A stretch of DNA of 64,000 nucleotides from Vicia villosa (lineage: Eukaryota; Streptophyta; Magnoliopsida; Fabales; Fabaceae), in the NCBI RefSeq assembly GCF_029867415.1, contig NC_081183.1:116860514-116924513 (forward strand), given 5' to 3'. Below the pieces are notes generated by a model. The model searched no databases. It saw only the letters and a list, made by a program, of their open reading frames with translations, and was not told the origin of the DNA. The translations under genes and the position numbers were made by a program. Position 1 is the first letter of the stretch; each line of letters begins with the position of its first letter. Of this stretch, positions 35,400-48,022 are shown in pieces.

Positions 35400-37336
35400 G
35401 CATTCTCATCACATACGTTTCATTTACATATATCACATCTACACACATTAACAATTCATATCAAATGAATTCAACTTCACAAACTATGCATTCACACATC
35501 ATAGTATTCACTTCATAAACATAATAATTCAAAATGCGACTCAATATGCGACTCAACTGTGCATATGCATGTGGTACCAATTGGAGCTTCAGCCCCCGTC
35601 ACCAATTGCCCAATTCAGAGGCACAAGGCATAAGCCTTCGTCACTAGTTTTCCAATTCAGGACGTCACAGAGTATGCATATGAAATGTGACTCGACAAAC
35701 AAGACAACACAATATACTCATCACAATCACATATCGTCACGAGGCATAAGCCTATATCACAATCAATTACCATTTATACGAGGTAATTCACGTCATCATA
35801 ATATTTCATCTTCACTTAGTCACAAAATCATCCTCACAAATATATACAACATCACGTATTCACAAAATCTTCAAATATATACAATTCGCATATCATCAAG
35901 ATCATTACAATTATCATCATGTTTCGGCATATCGGCAAAATTACTCAATTTCACATATTAACACAATCATCGCAATTATCATCATAATCCACTAAACTAA
36001 TGATAATTAGCTAGGATTCATACCATAAGGTTAATCACATAACAGTGCACAATAATAATCATATTGGAAATCACAACATTATTCGCAACAAAGGCATCCA
36101 AACCGAAATCACAAATTTTGGTCAATTCTCAAAATAATCTCAATATGCCAATATATCAAGTAAATCAATTCGACTTTCAATCATCAACTAAATCAATTAG
36201 AAATAATGTTAATTATCAAAACAAAATCATTGGCATAACAATATATTATTCTCAACTTGAATATTCAACCAAAACACAATTACGGTCAATTTCTCAAAAT
36301 ACCGCAATTTACCGATAAACCGAATAATTGGTCCAAGTTCAAGTATATTCCAATCACATAGACTTATTGGAATCAATTCAACTAATAATTTAATTATCCA
36401 ATTAATAATCAAACTATATTAATTTCAATTCAACTATTATATTTCTATTCCATTATTTTCCAATTCCACAACAAAACCCATTATTTCACTATTAATGGTT
36501 TACCCACAACAAACACAACAATCTAATACACATAAATTATCAATTGCACACAATTTATCACATCTATATCATCACATTCCAACAAATCATCTAATACCCA
36601 AAATTGCAACATAGAAGAACATGGATATCAAAGTATAAAATCAAACCCGCCATAACATACTATCATACAACCCTTTAGCATGAAAGAACCTCACCCTTAC
36701 CTTGGTAAATATGGACTCTTTCACCATAACTCTAAGCTTTTCTCCAAAAGAAATCCTTTCTAACATCATTTGGAGACACACCTAAAAACCAGTTCGGGAA
36801 TCAACTTATCAGACGAACTTAAAACCCTCAAAATCAAAATCGCTCCGGTCATAACTTACCTCTATGGGTCAGAAACGTTGTGTCCAAGTACCGCAACGAT
36901 CCAACGGTTGGATTGAGAGATACGTCTGTTTTTCTAAGGCGACTCTTTGCTGAAACATAGCTGCAAAAATGGGGTTTCTTCTAGCTTTTCTCTTCTACCA
37001 TTGTTCTCTTCCCTTTTGCCTCTTTTCTCTTCTTCCTATCTTTTCCCCCAATGAAAATAGTAACCTCTAAAACCCTAACCTTCTCTTACTATCTCACTTA
37101 TGTCAATTGGGTTTAACCCACCCATCCATCCATTATGTTTCTATCACTTAGGCCCATTTAGTTATATCTCTCTAATAACTCAATTAAGTCAAACAACACA
37201 AACACTCGCATACTTAAATACTTAAATAATTATTATATCACATAATAACTAAATAAATAAGTAATTATTAAAAACACCAAACAATATAATAACTAATATA
37301 ATTAATAAAAATATTAATAAAAATCGGGATGTTACA
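34592..37336 (-). repeat. 3' LTR of the gypsy element
   Basis: 2745 bp. Contains a (CA)n/(TA)n microsatellite at 35302-35397. The inner end GGGATGTTACA abuts the polypurine tract (minus strand ...AAGTGGGAGAGAGT). Confidence 0.9.
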
Positions 37337-37500
37337 ACTCTCTCCCACTTAGAATATTTTCGTCCTCGAAAATACAATCGACACAACCATCTCATCGCCA
37401 AAACTACAGTTACTCTCTACAGACTCACACGAACACAAAGGCGTTCCACAACTTCGACCATACAAAGCTTCAAAATACAAGCTCTCAAAAGATCCTCAAG

Positions 37501-38290
37501 CTACTGAATCGTCTTCTCCGTTTGACCATTAGCTTGCGGATGATAAACAGAACTCAAACACAACTTAATAATCAAAGCACTCTGCAAAACTTTCCGAAAT
37601 CTAGAAGTAAACGTCGGATCTCTATTAGAAACAACACTCGACGGAATACCATGCCAACTCACAATCTTTTCAAAATACAACTTTGCAAGTCTTTCCATCG
37701 GATAATCCATACTTATCGGAATAGAGTGAGCAAAATTCGTCAATCCATCTACAATGATCCAAATTGCCTCACAATTACTCGATGTCCTCGACAAACCCAA
37801 AACAAAATCCATAGGAATGATATCCCACTTCCACTCAAGAATGGACAACGGTTACATCAAACCAGACGGTTTCTGATGTTCAATCATTGACTTCTGACAA
37901 GTCAAACACGAATACACAAATTCCGCAATATCCTTCTTCATACCTCGCCACCAAAATAACTTTCTCAAGTCTTGATACATCTTAGTAGCACCAGGATAAT
38001 TACTCAACCACTTCGATGCCCTTCATCCAAAAATTCTCTTTTTCAAATCCGAAACATCAGGAATACAAATTCAATCACGACATCTCATGACACCGTTCTC
38101 ATCAATTCAAACATTATCACCTTATCCTCGATCAATCAATGTCATCTTGTCAACCAATTTCAAATCCGATTTCCGACCTTCACTAATCTCATCAAGAATA
38201 CCACAAGTAAGCTTCAACATACCAAACTCAAATCTTGAAATTATTCCAACAATTCCAATTCTTGAATCATCAACATAGACATATGCAATT
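37501..38290 (-). pseudogene. Gypsy integrase remnant
   Basis: Minus strand. The catalytic core (37848-37501) has WDIIPMDFVLGL, a D in WIIVDGLTNFAH, and ends HPQANGQTEKTIQ with the catalytic E region; the second Asp block VSNRDPTFTSRF is kept but the usual SDRD is altered. Upstream (about 37990-37850) the zinc-finger part reads as CLTCQKSMIEHQKP in the same chain, after a stop codon. Stops and changes make it inactive. Confidence 0.8.
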
Positions 38291-38635
38291 ATTTCCTACT
38301 CAATGCATTAGCTATAACGTTCGCTTCTGTCGAATGGTAATTCAAACCAAAATCCTAGTCCTTCAAGAATTCCAACCATCTTCTCTGTCTCATATTCAAC
38401 TCTTTCTAATCAAGCAAATACTTCAAACTCTTGTAGTCACTATACACATCGAATCTCGATCCAAATAAGTAGTGCCTTCAAAGTTTTAAAACAAAAACAA
38501 CGGCGGTCAACTCAAAATCCTGCGTCAGATAATTCGTCTCATGAATCTTAAGTTGCCTTGAAGCATAAGCTACAACTTGTCCTTTTTGCTTCAAAACAAA
38601 GCCTTGCAAAACCTTCCTTCTTCTTAACCAACAAA
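38291..38635 (-). pseudogene. Gypsy RNase H remnant
   Basis: Reading the minus strand gives [17 protein letters not shown] and then FDVYSDYKSLKYLLDQ and LNMRQRRWLEFL, which are conserved RNase H segments of plant gypsy elements. It directly continues into the integrase remnant. The polymerase half that should precede it is missing. Confidence 0.75.
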
Positions 38636-38900
38636 AACATATGCACCTCACGGCGACACACTCGAACGAATCAACCTCTCCTCAAACAAAACTTCAAGTT
38701 GACTCTTCAACTCTTTCAACATCAGAAGAAGATATCCTATATGGAGACATCGATACAGGACTAGTTCCAGGAACTAAATCGATCGAAAACTCAACTTTTC
38801 TTTCCGGCGGTAAATCACTTACATCTTCAGGAAACACTTATGCAAATGCACCAACTATCGACAATTCCTCAATCGTTCTTTCCTCATGAACATCCAAAGT
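38636..38900 (-). pseudogene. Protease/RT linker remnant next to a large deletion
   Basis: The minus strand reads [20 protein letters not shown] and later [13 protein letters not shown], the linker that precedes RT in chromovirus polyproteins. It is joined to RNase H sequence at about 38636, so the catalytic RT domain (with YxDD) is deleted at this point. Confidence 0.75.
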
Positions 38901-39776
38901 TGCAAACAACCTAAACAACATTGCACCATCTTGCACAGACTCATTCACTTCCAATATTATCAAGCTGGTAAGACAAGTCTATCCCATTCCAATACGATTC
39001 TGTCTACTATCAACAAGAGATTAAGGGTGATCAGTTCCTCAATTTGTCAATAGATATCCGACAACCATAATGGTAGCGTAAACCATAGTTACTCAACTGT
39101 AATAGAATCCTTCACGTCACCAAAAGTACCATACTTCAATAACTCCCAAAATCATCTGAACATGCTAACACACACCTTGTGATAACATTAGAACATAATT
39201 CCTTTACACCATTATCAACACTTTTTATTCTTGGAATCATACTCGTCCCTTCGCATTTCTAACTACGACTTGAACGTTCCAACAACTTCGACAACTTTTC
39301 CAATCTCTTGCCAAGGATTCCTTGACAAGGTCTACCACAATCCGTCGCTTAATCATTATTCTTACGTCAACATCCTATGCAACGGTTACTTAAACTGATA
39401 ACTTCACAGTCCACCAATAATGCTGAATATGGCAACTTCCTAAATTCCATATTATAACAATTATCCTTATTCCAAGACGTTCCAATTTGTTAAACAACCA
39501 AAATCTTAAATCCATGTTACCTTCGAATTTGGAAACCAATAAACTTCTACATTGCTTGCTCTGTCTCCTTAAGCAATATATTGCACCAACAACTTACAAC
39601 TGAAACATATCCGAGAAGCACAACTTCTCCCCCACTTCGCTCAAACTAACCCTGCGACAAAACTAACATGTACCAACAGTGTTTAACACACATGTCGTGT
39701 ACTAAGGAATAAAACACTAACACCATACAACTGTCACACAACTCAGCTGACTCGACAACTTGGCCGGACGGACCGA
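38901..39776 (-). mobile_element. Eroded leader/gag portion of the gypsy element
   Basis: No ORF with gag motifs. The segment at 38990-39070 matches 8725-8790 in reverse complement, which ties it to the decayed element there. Ends at the primer-binding site. Confidence 0.5.
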
Positions 39777-39791
39777 CCTGCTCTGATACCA
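39777..39791 (-). promoter_or_regulatory. Primer-binding site, initiator tRNA-Met type
   Basis: Minus strand TGGTATCAGAGCAGG, four bases inside the LTR end. It proves the minus orientation of the element and marks 39796-42479 as the 5' LTR. Confidence 0.9.
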
Positions 39792-39795
39792 CTAA

Positions 39796-40488
39796 TGTAA
39801 CACCCCAAATTCTACTCGAAAATATCATGCAAGAAATCAGAGTATTTTAAAAACTATCAACAAGTATTTGAGATATCATATTTACTTCATATAAATAACT
39901 CATAAACAAATACATAACACTTTAATATCAGAGAAGCATAAAACAACTTATAACAGCTCTTAGACAAACCAACTTCATTTTAATATACAGCGGAATCATA
40001 ACATTTGGCTTTATAAACAAATCATCTTATTTAATCCGAAACAACTTCAAACATCATATTACTTCTCATTATCCAATTTGGAACTCAACAACTAAAACAT
40101 GAACAATATAGAAACAACAATATAGACAACCCCCGAGTGCTACGTATCAGAGCGACACACCAACCGGACACGATGAAGCTACAAACTTCCATAGCTATAC
40201 TTGAGTACCTGCCCATTTCCCATGGTAGGGGAAGCATCAGCAGAAGGGGTGAGATATCAAACATTATAAAGGAAAGTATGATAATACATATAGCAAAGGT
40301 AAAATCATACACAATTCACCACTTCTCAATATAAGCAATTTGCATCACAACAATAATGTTAGCTATCAACGATAACAATGTATTCAAGTTTACAAGTATG
40401 TCATTCAAGCACATAATAACATACACTTCATAATCACAACGTAAATTAATACAACTATCAACAATGGCAAAACATGGTTCATATATTC

Positions 40489-40563
<75 letters not shown>

Positions 40564-42479
40564 TCGCATTCTCATCATATACGTTTCATTTACATATATC
40601 ACATCTACACACATTAACAATTCATATCAAATGAATTCAACTTCGCAAACTATGTATTCACACATCATAGCATTCACTTCATAAACACAATAATTTAAAA
40701 TGCGACTCAATATGCGACTCAACTGTGCATATGCATGTGGTACCATTTGGAGCTTCAGCCCCCGTCACCAATTGCCCAATTCAGAGGCACAAGGCATAAG
40801 CCTTCGTCACTAGTTTGCCAATCCAGGCCGTCACAGAGTATGCATATGAAATGTGACTCAACAAATAAGACAACACAACATACTCATCACAATCACATAT
40901 CGTCACGAGGCATAAGCCTATATCACAATCAATTACCATTTATACGAGGTAATTCACGTCACCATAATATTTCATCTTCACTTAGTCACAAAATCATCCT
41001 CACAAATATATACAACATCACATATTCACAAAATCGTCACAAATATACAATTCGCATATCATCAAGATCATTACAATTATCATCATGTTTCGGCACATCG
41101 GCACAATTACTCAATTTCACATATTAACACAATCATCGCAATTATCATCATAATCCACTAAACAAACGATAATTAGCTAGGATTCATACCATAAGGTTAA
41201 TCACATAACAGTGCACAATAATAATCATATTGGCAATCACAACATTATTCGCAACAAAGGCATCCAAACCGAAATCACAATTTTTGGTCAATTCTCAAAA
41301 TAATCTCAATATGCCAATATATCAAGTAAATCAAATCGACTTTCAATCATCAACTAAATAAATTAGAAATAATGTTAATTATCAAAACAAAATCATTGGC
41401 ATAACAATATATTATTCTCAACTTGAATATTCAACCAAAACACAATTACGGTCAATTTCTCAAAATACCGCAATTTACCGATAAACCGAATAATTGGTCC
41501 AAGTTCAAGTATATTCCAATCACATAGACTTATTGGAATAAATTCAAATAATAATTTAATTATCCAATTAATAATCAAACTATATTAATTTCAATTCAAC
41601 TATTATATTTCTATTCCATTATTTTCCAATTCCACAACAAAACCCATTATTTCACTATTAATGGTTTACCCACAACAAACACAATAATCTAATACACATA
41701 GATTATCAATTGCACACAACTTATCACATCTATATCATCACATTCCAACAAATCATCTAATACCCAAAATTGCAACATAGAAGAACATGGATATCAAAGT
41801 ATAGAATCAAACCCACCATAACATACTATCATATAACCCTTTAGCATGAAAGAACCCCACCCTTACCTTGGTAAATATGGACTCTTTCACCATAGCTCTA
41901 AGCTTTTCTCCAAAAGAAATCCTTTCTAACATCATTTGGAGACACACCTAAAAACCAGTTCGGGAATCAGCTTATCAGACGAACTTAAAACCCTCAAAAT
42001 CAAAATCGCTCCGGTCAGAACTTGCCTCTATAAGTCAGAAACGTTGTGTCCAAGTACCGCAACGATCCAACGATTGGATTGAGAGATACGTCTGTTTTGC
42101 TAAGGCGACTCTTTGCTGAAACATAGCTGCGAAAATGGGGTTTCTTCTAGCTTTTCTCTTCCACCATTGTTCTCTTCCCTTTTGCCTCTTTTCTCTTCTT
42201 CCTATCTTTTCCCCCAAATGAAAATAGTAACCTCTAAAAGCCTAACCTTCTCTTACTATCTCACTTATGTCAATTGGGTTTAACCCACCCATCCATCCAT
42301 TATGTTTCTATCACTTAGGCTCATTTAGCTATATCTCTCTAATAACTCAATTAAGTCAAACAACACAAACACTCACATACTTAAATACTTAAATAATTAT
42401 TATATCACATAATAACTAAATAAATAAGTAATTATTAAAAACACCAAACAATATAATTAATAAAAATAGGGATGTTACA
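39796..42479 (-). repeat. 5' LTR of the gypsy element
   Basis: 2684 bp; collinear with 34592-37336. The microsatellite at 40494-40562 has lost the (CA)n part and gained an internal TACATA, which explains much of the length difference. Confidence 0.9.
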
Positions 42480-42571
42480 CACCCGAACCCGATTCAACGG
42501 GTGAAAAACCGAGTTGACTGGGTTTGGGTTTGGATTCGGGTGCCACCCTATATTTCGGGTGCGGGTTTGCC

Positions 42572-42639
<68 letters not shown>

Positions 42640-42909
42640 TACTAAAAATAAGACTTTTAGTTACAGGATTTTACATCAGGTATTAAGATAACTGATGTGA
42701 AAAATATTTGTCAAAAGATTTTACATCAGACATTTATTTTCACTGATGAGAAAAATAGCACGGTGGCAGTTTTGTAAATAATAAAATTTTGTTATAAGAA
42801 ATTTTACATCAGATATAGATATTACCCGATGTGAAAAACTGACTAATAAAAATGTGGCAGTTAAGGATAGCCTTTACATCGGTCCATTAAGAAACCGATG
42901 GAAAATGTA

Positions 42910-44189
42910 TGGGCATATTTTTTCCTAAAACCCTAGTCCTCCTTACAAACACAAATCATTTCTTTCTTCTGTCGAAACCACCGCTCTTCCTTCTGTCGAA
43001 ACCGCCTATTCTAAAACCACCCTCCTTTGTTCGCCGCCACTCTCTTCTCATCGTCACCATAATTTTCTGCAATTCTCACACCACTCCTTTCGCAATCTTA
43101 TCTTTATCTCACGTTCACAGAACATAAAGCGTCGGAAATGAAATGAACCAAATTCTGCAAAATCTCGCCGGAAACTGCATAAAGTCGCTGGTAACTATAT
43201 AGAGTCACCGGATTTTGGAAATCTGAAGAAACTCCAGCGAGGTATTTCTTCTTTTCTTTTTATGTTTTCTTGTCAAAAATAAAACACAAATCCACATCGC
43301 AGGTAACGGAGTCTCAGCTTACAAATCCACATCGACCAACGAAAGCGGTGAAATGACTCGTCATCCATCTAAGTCATCTTTCCCAATCAGATCTCCCTCA
43401 ATCAGAGTGAAACAAGTGGCCTCGATGGTGAAGAAGTTGAACGGCGTGGTCTCCTTCTCGCCGAAGGCTAACTGTTCTCGCCGTTAGCTTTGGAACCCCT
43501 AAATTTTCTACACGTCACACAAGAGGCGATAGTGATACTGCTGCAGTGTAACATTTATGGGGAAACCGAGTTCACCTGTTTGGACTGAGATCTACAAAAT
43601 CCAATCATCGACATCGATTTGGAAGCGTCGGCAACGCATGATAAGGAAGATCGTGAGATAAAGTAATTTATTAATGGCTTGATTTCGACGATGCTCGGGG
43701 CTATGGGTAGATTGATTCACGGCTGTTGAGACTATGCTCAGATAAGTTTTCGTTTTGATTCCACAAGATTATAATTTTTATGATTGAATAACAATAGAGT
43801 TATGTTCTTCTTGATTGAGGCAGATGGTGGTTATGAATATTAATCCCAATTTTATCCACTAATTGCTACCTTTTGTAAAACTAGTTGGTGTTTGGTCGAT
43901 ATATTTTATCATCAGTATCCTTGATGGTTCTGTTCTGTTGAAAGGGTGTATCATGTTTTGGTTGTTTGCTGTTAGAATAACCTTTTGTCATTGCATTGAG
44001 AGATTTCAGTCCCTGTATCCATAGAAATCTTTCAAAATTTGACATCATAAAACAAAATATTTGTGTAATCTGTTTTTAATGTCTAGAGCAATTTTGTCTG
44101 ATGTTATTCTATCATGCATTTAACTGGTGCCTGATCTTGCAATTTCTTCATTCTAGAGATGGTGAATTTTTCGGCTCACTCTTGAAGTG
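42910..44189 (+). other. CACTA interior of unknown origin
   Basis: CT-rich leader-like DNA (42930-43120) followed by GC-richer DNA with TCGCCGG and GTCGCTGG repeats, unlike the AT-rich transposon ends. It may be promoter and 5' coding DNA of a captured gene. A segment at about 43670-43735 reads as NGLISTMLGAMGRLIHG in one frame but has no family that I recognise. Confidence 0.35.
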
Positions 44190-45109
44190 CACCAAGTGGA
44201 ATGCTATTTGATTACCATCCTCTCCAGTTAAACAAAGATGACTATGATAGAGTTTGACAAGTTCCAAAGAAGAAGGTGCATGTCTTGAATTTACATAATA
44301 GGCTTTTAGTTTTTTTGTTGTTGCTCTGTAAATTTAACTGTGTCTGCTTTTTTAGGGAGCAAACTTTAGAGACTTACCTGGAGTTCTTGTTAAAGGAAAC
44401 AAGGTTGAATGGGATCCTTCAGTCGAGCGAGTATTGCTTGAATCTGGAAAGCCATTGGTATTTTTCTTTTCTTTCCCTACAACTATGATTATTTTGAAGC
44501 AATTTCTACGTTAATCACAAAAAATTGTATGTGTTTGTAGGTTCTGATAATGCGATGACATTCGTCCGTGGGACCTCTTCAAAGTATGTAAGTTCATAAT
44601 TTTCCTATGTTGTTATCATGTTTACGTGTTATTCTGTCTAAATCAAACATCTTATGTATCTGTCTGAATTACAACAGACCATTTCGTCGATTATGGTGGG
44701 ATGAAATTGTGAATACAGTCGTAACAAGGGCAGAACCTCACAACCATGTAATTATCTACTTTTTTACAACATATTATAACTAATGCAACTTATGCAGTTG
44801 TTCTATTCCCTGTAAGTCTTTTCAAAACATTGTGGCTTTGAGTAATGTTTATTTTTTTTCAAGAAGATCCTTAGATATTGAAAATTATCACGTCTGCTCT
44901 TTAGAATTAAACAATTAGCCATGTTCATTGTTTGGACCTGTGTAAGTAGGCGTTTTTTTTTTGTTTTCTTGATCATATTTCTCAATTCTAAGTAACTCAT
45001 TTTCGGGCTATTCTACACCCCGAACAAGACAGAGTTTTAGTATCCGAGAGAATGCAAGGATATAGGGATTTCCAGACTCTTATAAACCTTGCTGCCCTAT
45101 CAAAGAGAG
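44190..45109 (+). pseudogene. Captured chromomethylase (CMT-type DNA methyltransferase) fragment
   Basis: Five exon-like blocks with intron-like gaps match the C-terminal catalytic part of a plant chromomethylase. Block a (to 44275): PLQLNKDDYDRV, a stop, then QVPKKK. Block b (44356-44457): [12 protein letters not shown]...[19 protein letters not shown]. Block c (44541 to about 44585): NAMTFVRGTSSK after a one-base loss. Block d (44678-44747): [17 protein letters not shown]. Block e (about 45008-45109): AILHPEQDRVL, another one-base loss, then a frame with SIRENARI, a stop and GFPDSYK. Most block edges keep GT and AG. Chromomethylases maintain CHG methylation and silence transposons. The AdoMet site, the catalytic PCQ region and the GNAV end are absent, so it cannot make active enzyme. 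[10 protein letters not shown] favours CMT over MET1. Confidence 0.8.
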
Positions 45110-45348
45110 GTATGTTTAGAAGGATTGCTTACTGTAATTTCTTAGTTTATGGTTTTTATTTTAAAAGAAAGTATGACATTGTTACCATTTTAAAATATTA
45201 AAGCTTGAACCTAGAAAAATATTCTAAAAAACAAAATCGTTCTTGGAAATTAAATTAAAGAGTTGCAGACATAATATGTCTTGTACAACGTAAGTTACAA
45301 GAATTTTACTTTTGTATTAAATAAAATGTATATGAAAATAGTATAGTT

Positions 45349-45356
<8 letters not shown>

Positions 45357-45426
<70 letters not shown>
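45357..45426. repeat. (TA)n microsatellite in the CACTA interior
   Basis: About 70 bp of TA dinucleotide following the methyltransferase fragment. Confidence 0.95.
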
Positions 45427-45429
<3 letters not shown>

Positions 45430-46353
45430 TTTATATTTTATGTGGCTTTATATGAATTTTTTCTTCTGAATTAGTGCTTTTGAGGTTCATCAATTTGCAA
45501 ATGGCAATAGAAGAAAGGCTACATGTCTTCAGAAGCTACAACTCATCTTCTCGTGGATGCATGTTAGTATTTCTAGTGCGCTAAATGACTTAAATGGTTG
45601 TATATTTGTTGTTTTGTTATTTTGTAGTAGTCTACCGTGTGTAAACTTTCTTATAATTTTGTACACTTGTGTATTGTAAATTAATACTTTTGTTAATTTT
45701 GAAGAATATATATATGCATCTTAGCTATTTGGTGCAATGAAATTATATCTTTCACTGGTTAGAAAACTATAAAAATAGTTAATTAAATGTAGTATGTGTG
45801 CTGTGGGAAAAATGTGCAAAATAGCGACTTAACTTTGGTCTGTGTGGTATATACGCTTAAAAGCAGAAAACATATTACATCGGGCAAATGTAAAACCGAT
45901 GTAAAAACTTATCTATTACATCGGGCAAAGTGGAAAACCGATGTATAAACTATCTATTACATCTGGCGGACAGGACAACCGATGTAAAATATGGCGTATA
46001 TATTTTTTATAAAAAATTGCATTATTTTTCACATCAGACATTTGAATTCAACCGATGTGATATCTTAATTTGTCATATCGGGCCTTGGCCCGATGTAAAA
46101 TGTCTCTCTGGCTTTACATCGGGCCCAAACCCGATGTAAAAAGTACTTTTCGCCCGATGTAAAAAGTACTTTCTGCACTAGTGTATATATATATATATAT
46201 TTGCTGCGGGTTCGGGTTTGGGTGAAAAAACCCGAATTCAATGGGTGTGGGTGTGGGCGTGGGTGTTATTTTGCCACCCGAACAGCATTCGGGTGCAGGT
46301 TTGGTAGTGTAAAACCCGCACCGACCCGACCCGTTGTCATCCTTAATTATCCG

Positions 46354-48022
46354 TCTCTTTTCACTACCAAACATCACACTCAAAACTCTCTTCTTCTCTG
46401 TTACCATCTTCTTCAACTCTCACTCTTCTCCTCGAATCAAACCCTCTCTCCAGTCTAACGCAAATGTTCAACAACAAACAAATTCAATGTAAACAATGTC
46501 AAACAACAAAACGACATCCAAAAGAGAGAGTGAAGTTTCGGTCACCTGGTTCATAGTGGTTCTGATTTGGCGTGCTATCATCGATGCGGCGGAAGGATCA
46601 TTGTGTTACTTGAGTCGAGTTATTGCTGAGCGTGTTGCGTTATTGCGTCACTGCATCGAAATTGTGGCTGATGAACACGGTTGATTCATTGACATTGAGT
46701 GAGGGTGTTTTGGAATGTTGTAGCCGCTGGGAGACGTTATGTTGATGTGTCGCTGATGGAAATCGTGAGCTTGGACATTGTGGAAGCTGGTCTGTTGTCG
46801 ACTTTGCGTTTTGTTGCGCGGAGCTGTTGGTGCGTGAATGGAAGTGAAAGGGGCTGGTAGTCGGAGGTTGTGGTGTTGTAGCTGTTGAATCTGATTTTGA
46901 GAATTTCCTAAGCTTGTCGCATGATCCTTCCTGTGTTGTTATTTTTGATTATTTATTTCTAATCCTTGTTCCTGTAAAACAAAACTCAACACACACAAGA
47001 AAAAAAACAAATGATAATAGTGGTATTAAATGAATGTTGATTTCTGTCTGTGTTCTTGTTTTTCTTCCTCTGCAAAAATAGACAAACAATTTTATACTCA
47101 ATGATATTGTGGGCTGCTGGTAATTCTACTTCGGTGTCGTCTATGCCTGTGCTCCTTCAACACGAATTAGATGTGACAAAAAACTGATTGAAAAAGTAAG
47201 GTAACATTTGAAGAGTGCGAATTGTAATCAAAGAAAGATAGTAATTTGTTTCAATTCCTTTCTTGCTTGTCTTTCAATTGAGAGAGGACAATGATACGTG
47301 CTGATGCCGGAAAGGAGCTTAACTGAATTGCACTGCAAAGTGAATCATTCTATACGGCTATGTAACGATGAGATAGATACATGTGAAAAAAGTTAATAGT
47401 TTTTGTGGAGGAAATTTTTACAGAGAAGGAATCGTGAAAGTATATGAGAGATGGGCATAAGGCTTTTCCTTTAGAGAGTGGCAATTCAGGGTCCTAATGG
47501 TCTCTTATTTATATTAATTTTTTTAGGTTAAATAAAAAAGGTAATGATCAAATAATTAAACCATATAATCAAAAAATTAAAATCAAATTTAATTTGATTT
47601 CAATTCTTAATATATTGGATCAATTATATTGATTCATTCCTAAAAACTAAAAATTATCCTAAAAATGCAACATTTTTAAAAAATGAACAAATCTTTTTTA
47701 TTTTATAATTTTTTTGATATTTTCTATGAATAAAAATAGAAAAAGTGAAAAATAATATTTTAAAAAAATCTAATTAATAAAATACGAAAATTAATTAAAT
47801 ATAATAGAAAAATACAATTTTGTGATTTTTTTGAAAATAATTTAAAACAGAAATAAAGTTAGTAACAAATAAAAAGGGAAAAATGTCAGAAGGTGAGCTT
47901 CAAACTCTGGACCTCTCGCTCTTGTACCTCTTACACTTAAATCCTTACCAACTGTGCTATGTCACTTATTTGGAATAACATGACATTTGGCAATATATGA
48001 GGGCAAATTTTGGGGTACAACA
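46354..48022 (-). mobile_element. Minus-strand gypsy LTR, TGTTGTACCCC family
   Basis: On the minus strand it begins TGTTGTACCCCAAAATTTGC at 48022, matching the LTR start at 6793. A promoter-like AATATAAATAAGAGACC follows (about 47514 on the minus strand). At its left it runs into the hAT duplication, so the LTR continues into 33960-34552. It interrupts an antisense copia RT at 48023. A (+) ORF at 46496-46684 has no recognised motif. Confidence 0.6.
47900..47966 (-). other. tRNA-like segment in the minus-strand LTR
   Basis: Minus strand: GACATAGCACAGTTGGTAAG (A-box/D-arm-like) and GAGGTCCAGAGTTTGAAGCTC (B-box/T-arm-like), about 60 bp inside the LTR. Counterpart of 7036-7106, in the same LTR family. 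Pairing of the acceptor stem is poor. Confidence 0.5.

Larger units (their letters stand above)
34592..42479 (-). mobile_element. Chromovirus-like Ty3/gypsy element with 2.7-kb LTRs
   Basis: Complete insertion with a perfect 5-bp duplication CACCC (34587-34591 and 42480-42484). LTRs 34592-37336 and 39796-42479 are full-length copies differing by a few percent, with TGTAACA...TGTTACA termini. Coding is on the minus strand: polypurine tract at 37337-37361, initiator-Met-type primer site at 39777-39791. The 2.46-kb interior keeps parts of protease/RT linker, RNase H and integrase but lacks most of gag and RT, so it is non-autonomous by deletion. An iMet primer site with this integrase fits the chromovirus branch (Tekay or relative). 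Confidence 0.9.
42637..46183. mobile_element. CACTA (En/Spm) element with captured host-gene DNA
   Basis: Begins CACTACTAAAAATAAG and ends TTCTGCACTAGTG, with a 3-bp duplication TAT (42634-42636 and 46184-46186). Subterminal zones (42660-42905 and 45873-46165) hold about ten short hairpins of the form TTACATCGGG...CCCGATGTAAA, the usual transposase-binding repeats of this superfamily. 3547 bp. No transposase was recognised. The interior carries a chromomethylase-like gene fragment at about 44190-45109 and other untyped non-TE-like DNA (42930-44160), so this is a gene-capturing, non-autonomous element. Confidence 0.88.
34553..46345. mobile_element. hAT-like element, outer shell of a three-element nest
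   Basis: TIRs TAGGGATGGCAA (34553) and TTGTCATCCTTA (ends 46345; reverse complement TAAGGATGACAA), flanked by a perfect 8-bp duplication ATTATCCG (34545-34552 and 46346-46353). Without its two insertions it would be about 350 bp: pieces 34553-34591, 42480-42636 and 46184-46345, GC-rich with repeated CCCGAACCC / GGGTTTGGG, a typical legume non-autonomous hAT body. The nested elements are the gypsy element (34592-42479) and the CACTA element (42637-46183). Confidence 0.9.

Noticed and set aside
35569..35961. 130-codon frames in both gypsy LTRs (also 40735-41127)
   Set aside because: Present in LTR U3/U5 DNA on the strand opposite to the element, low-complexity Ile/Ser/His content and no recognised domain.
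44190..45109. A working DNA methyltransferase gene
   Set aside because: Two stops, at least two one-base losses, no catalytic PCQ region and no C-terminal GNAV block.
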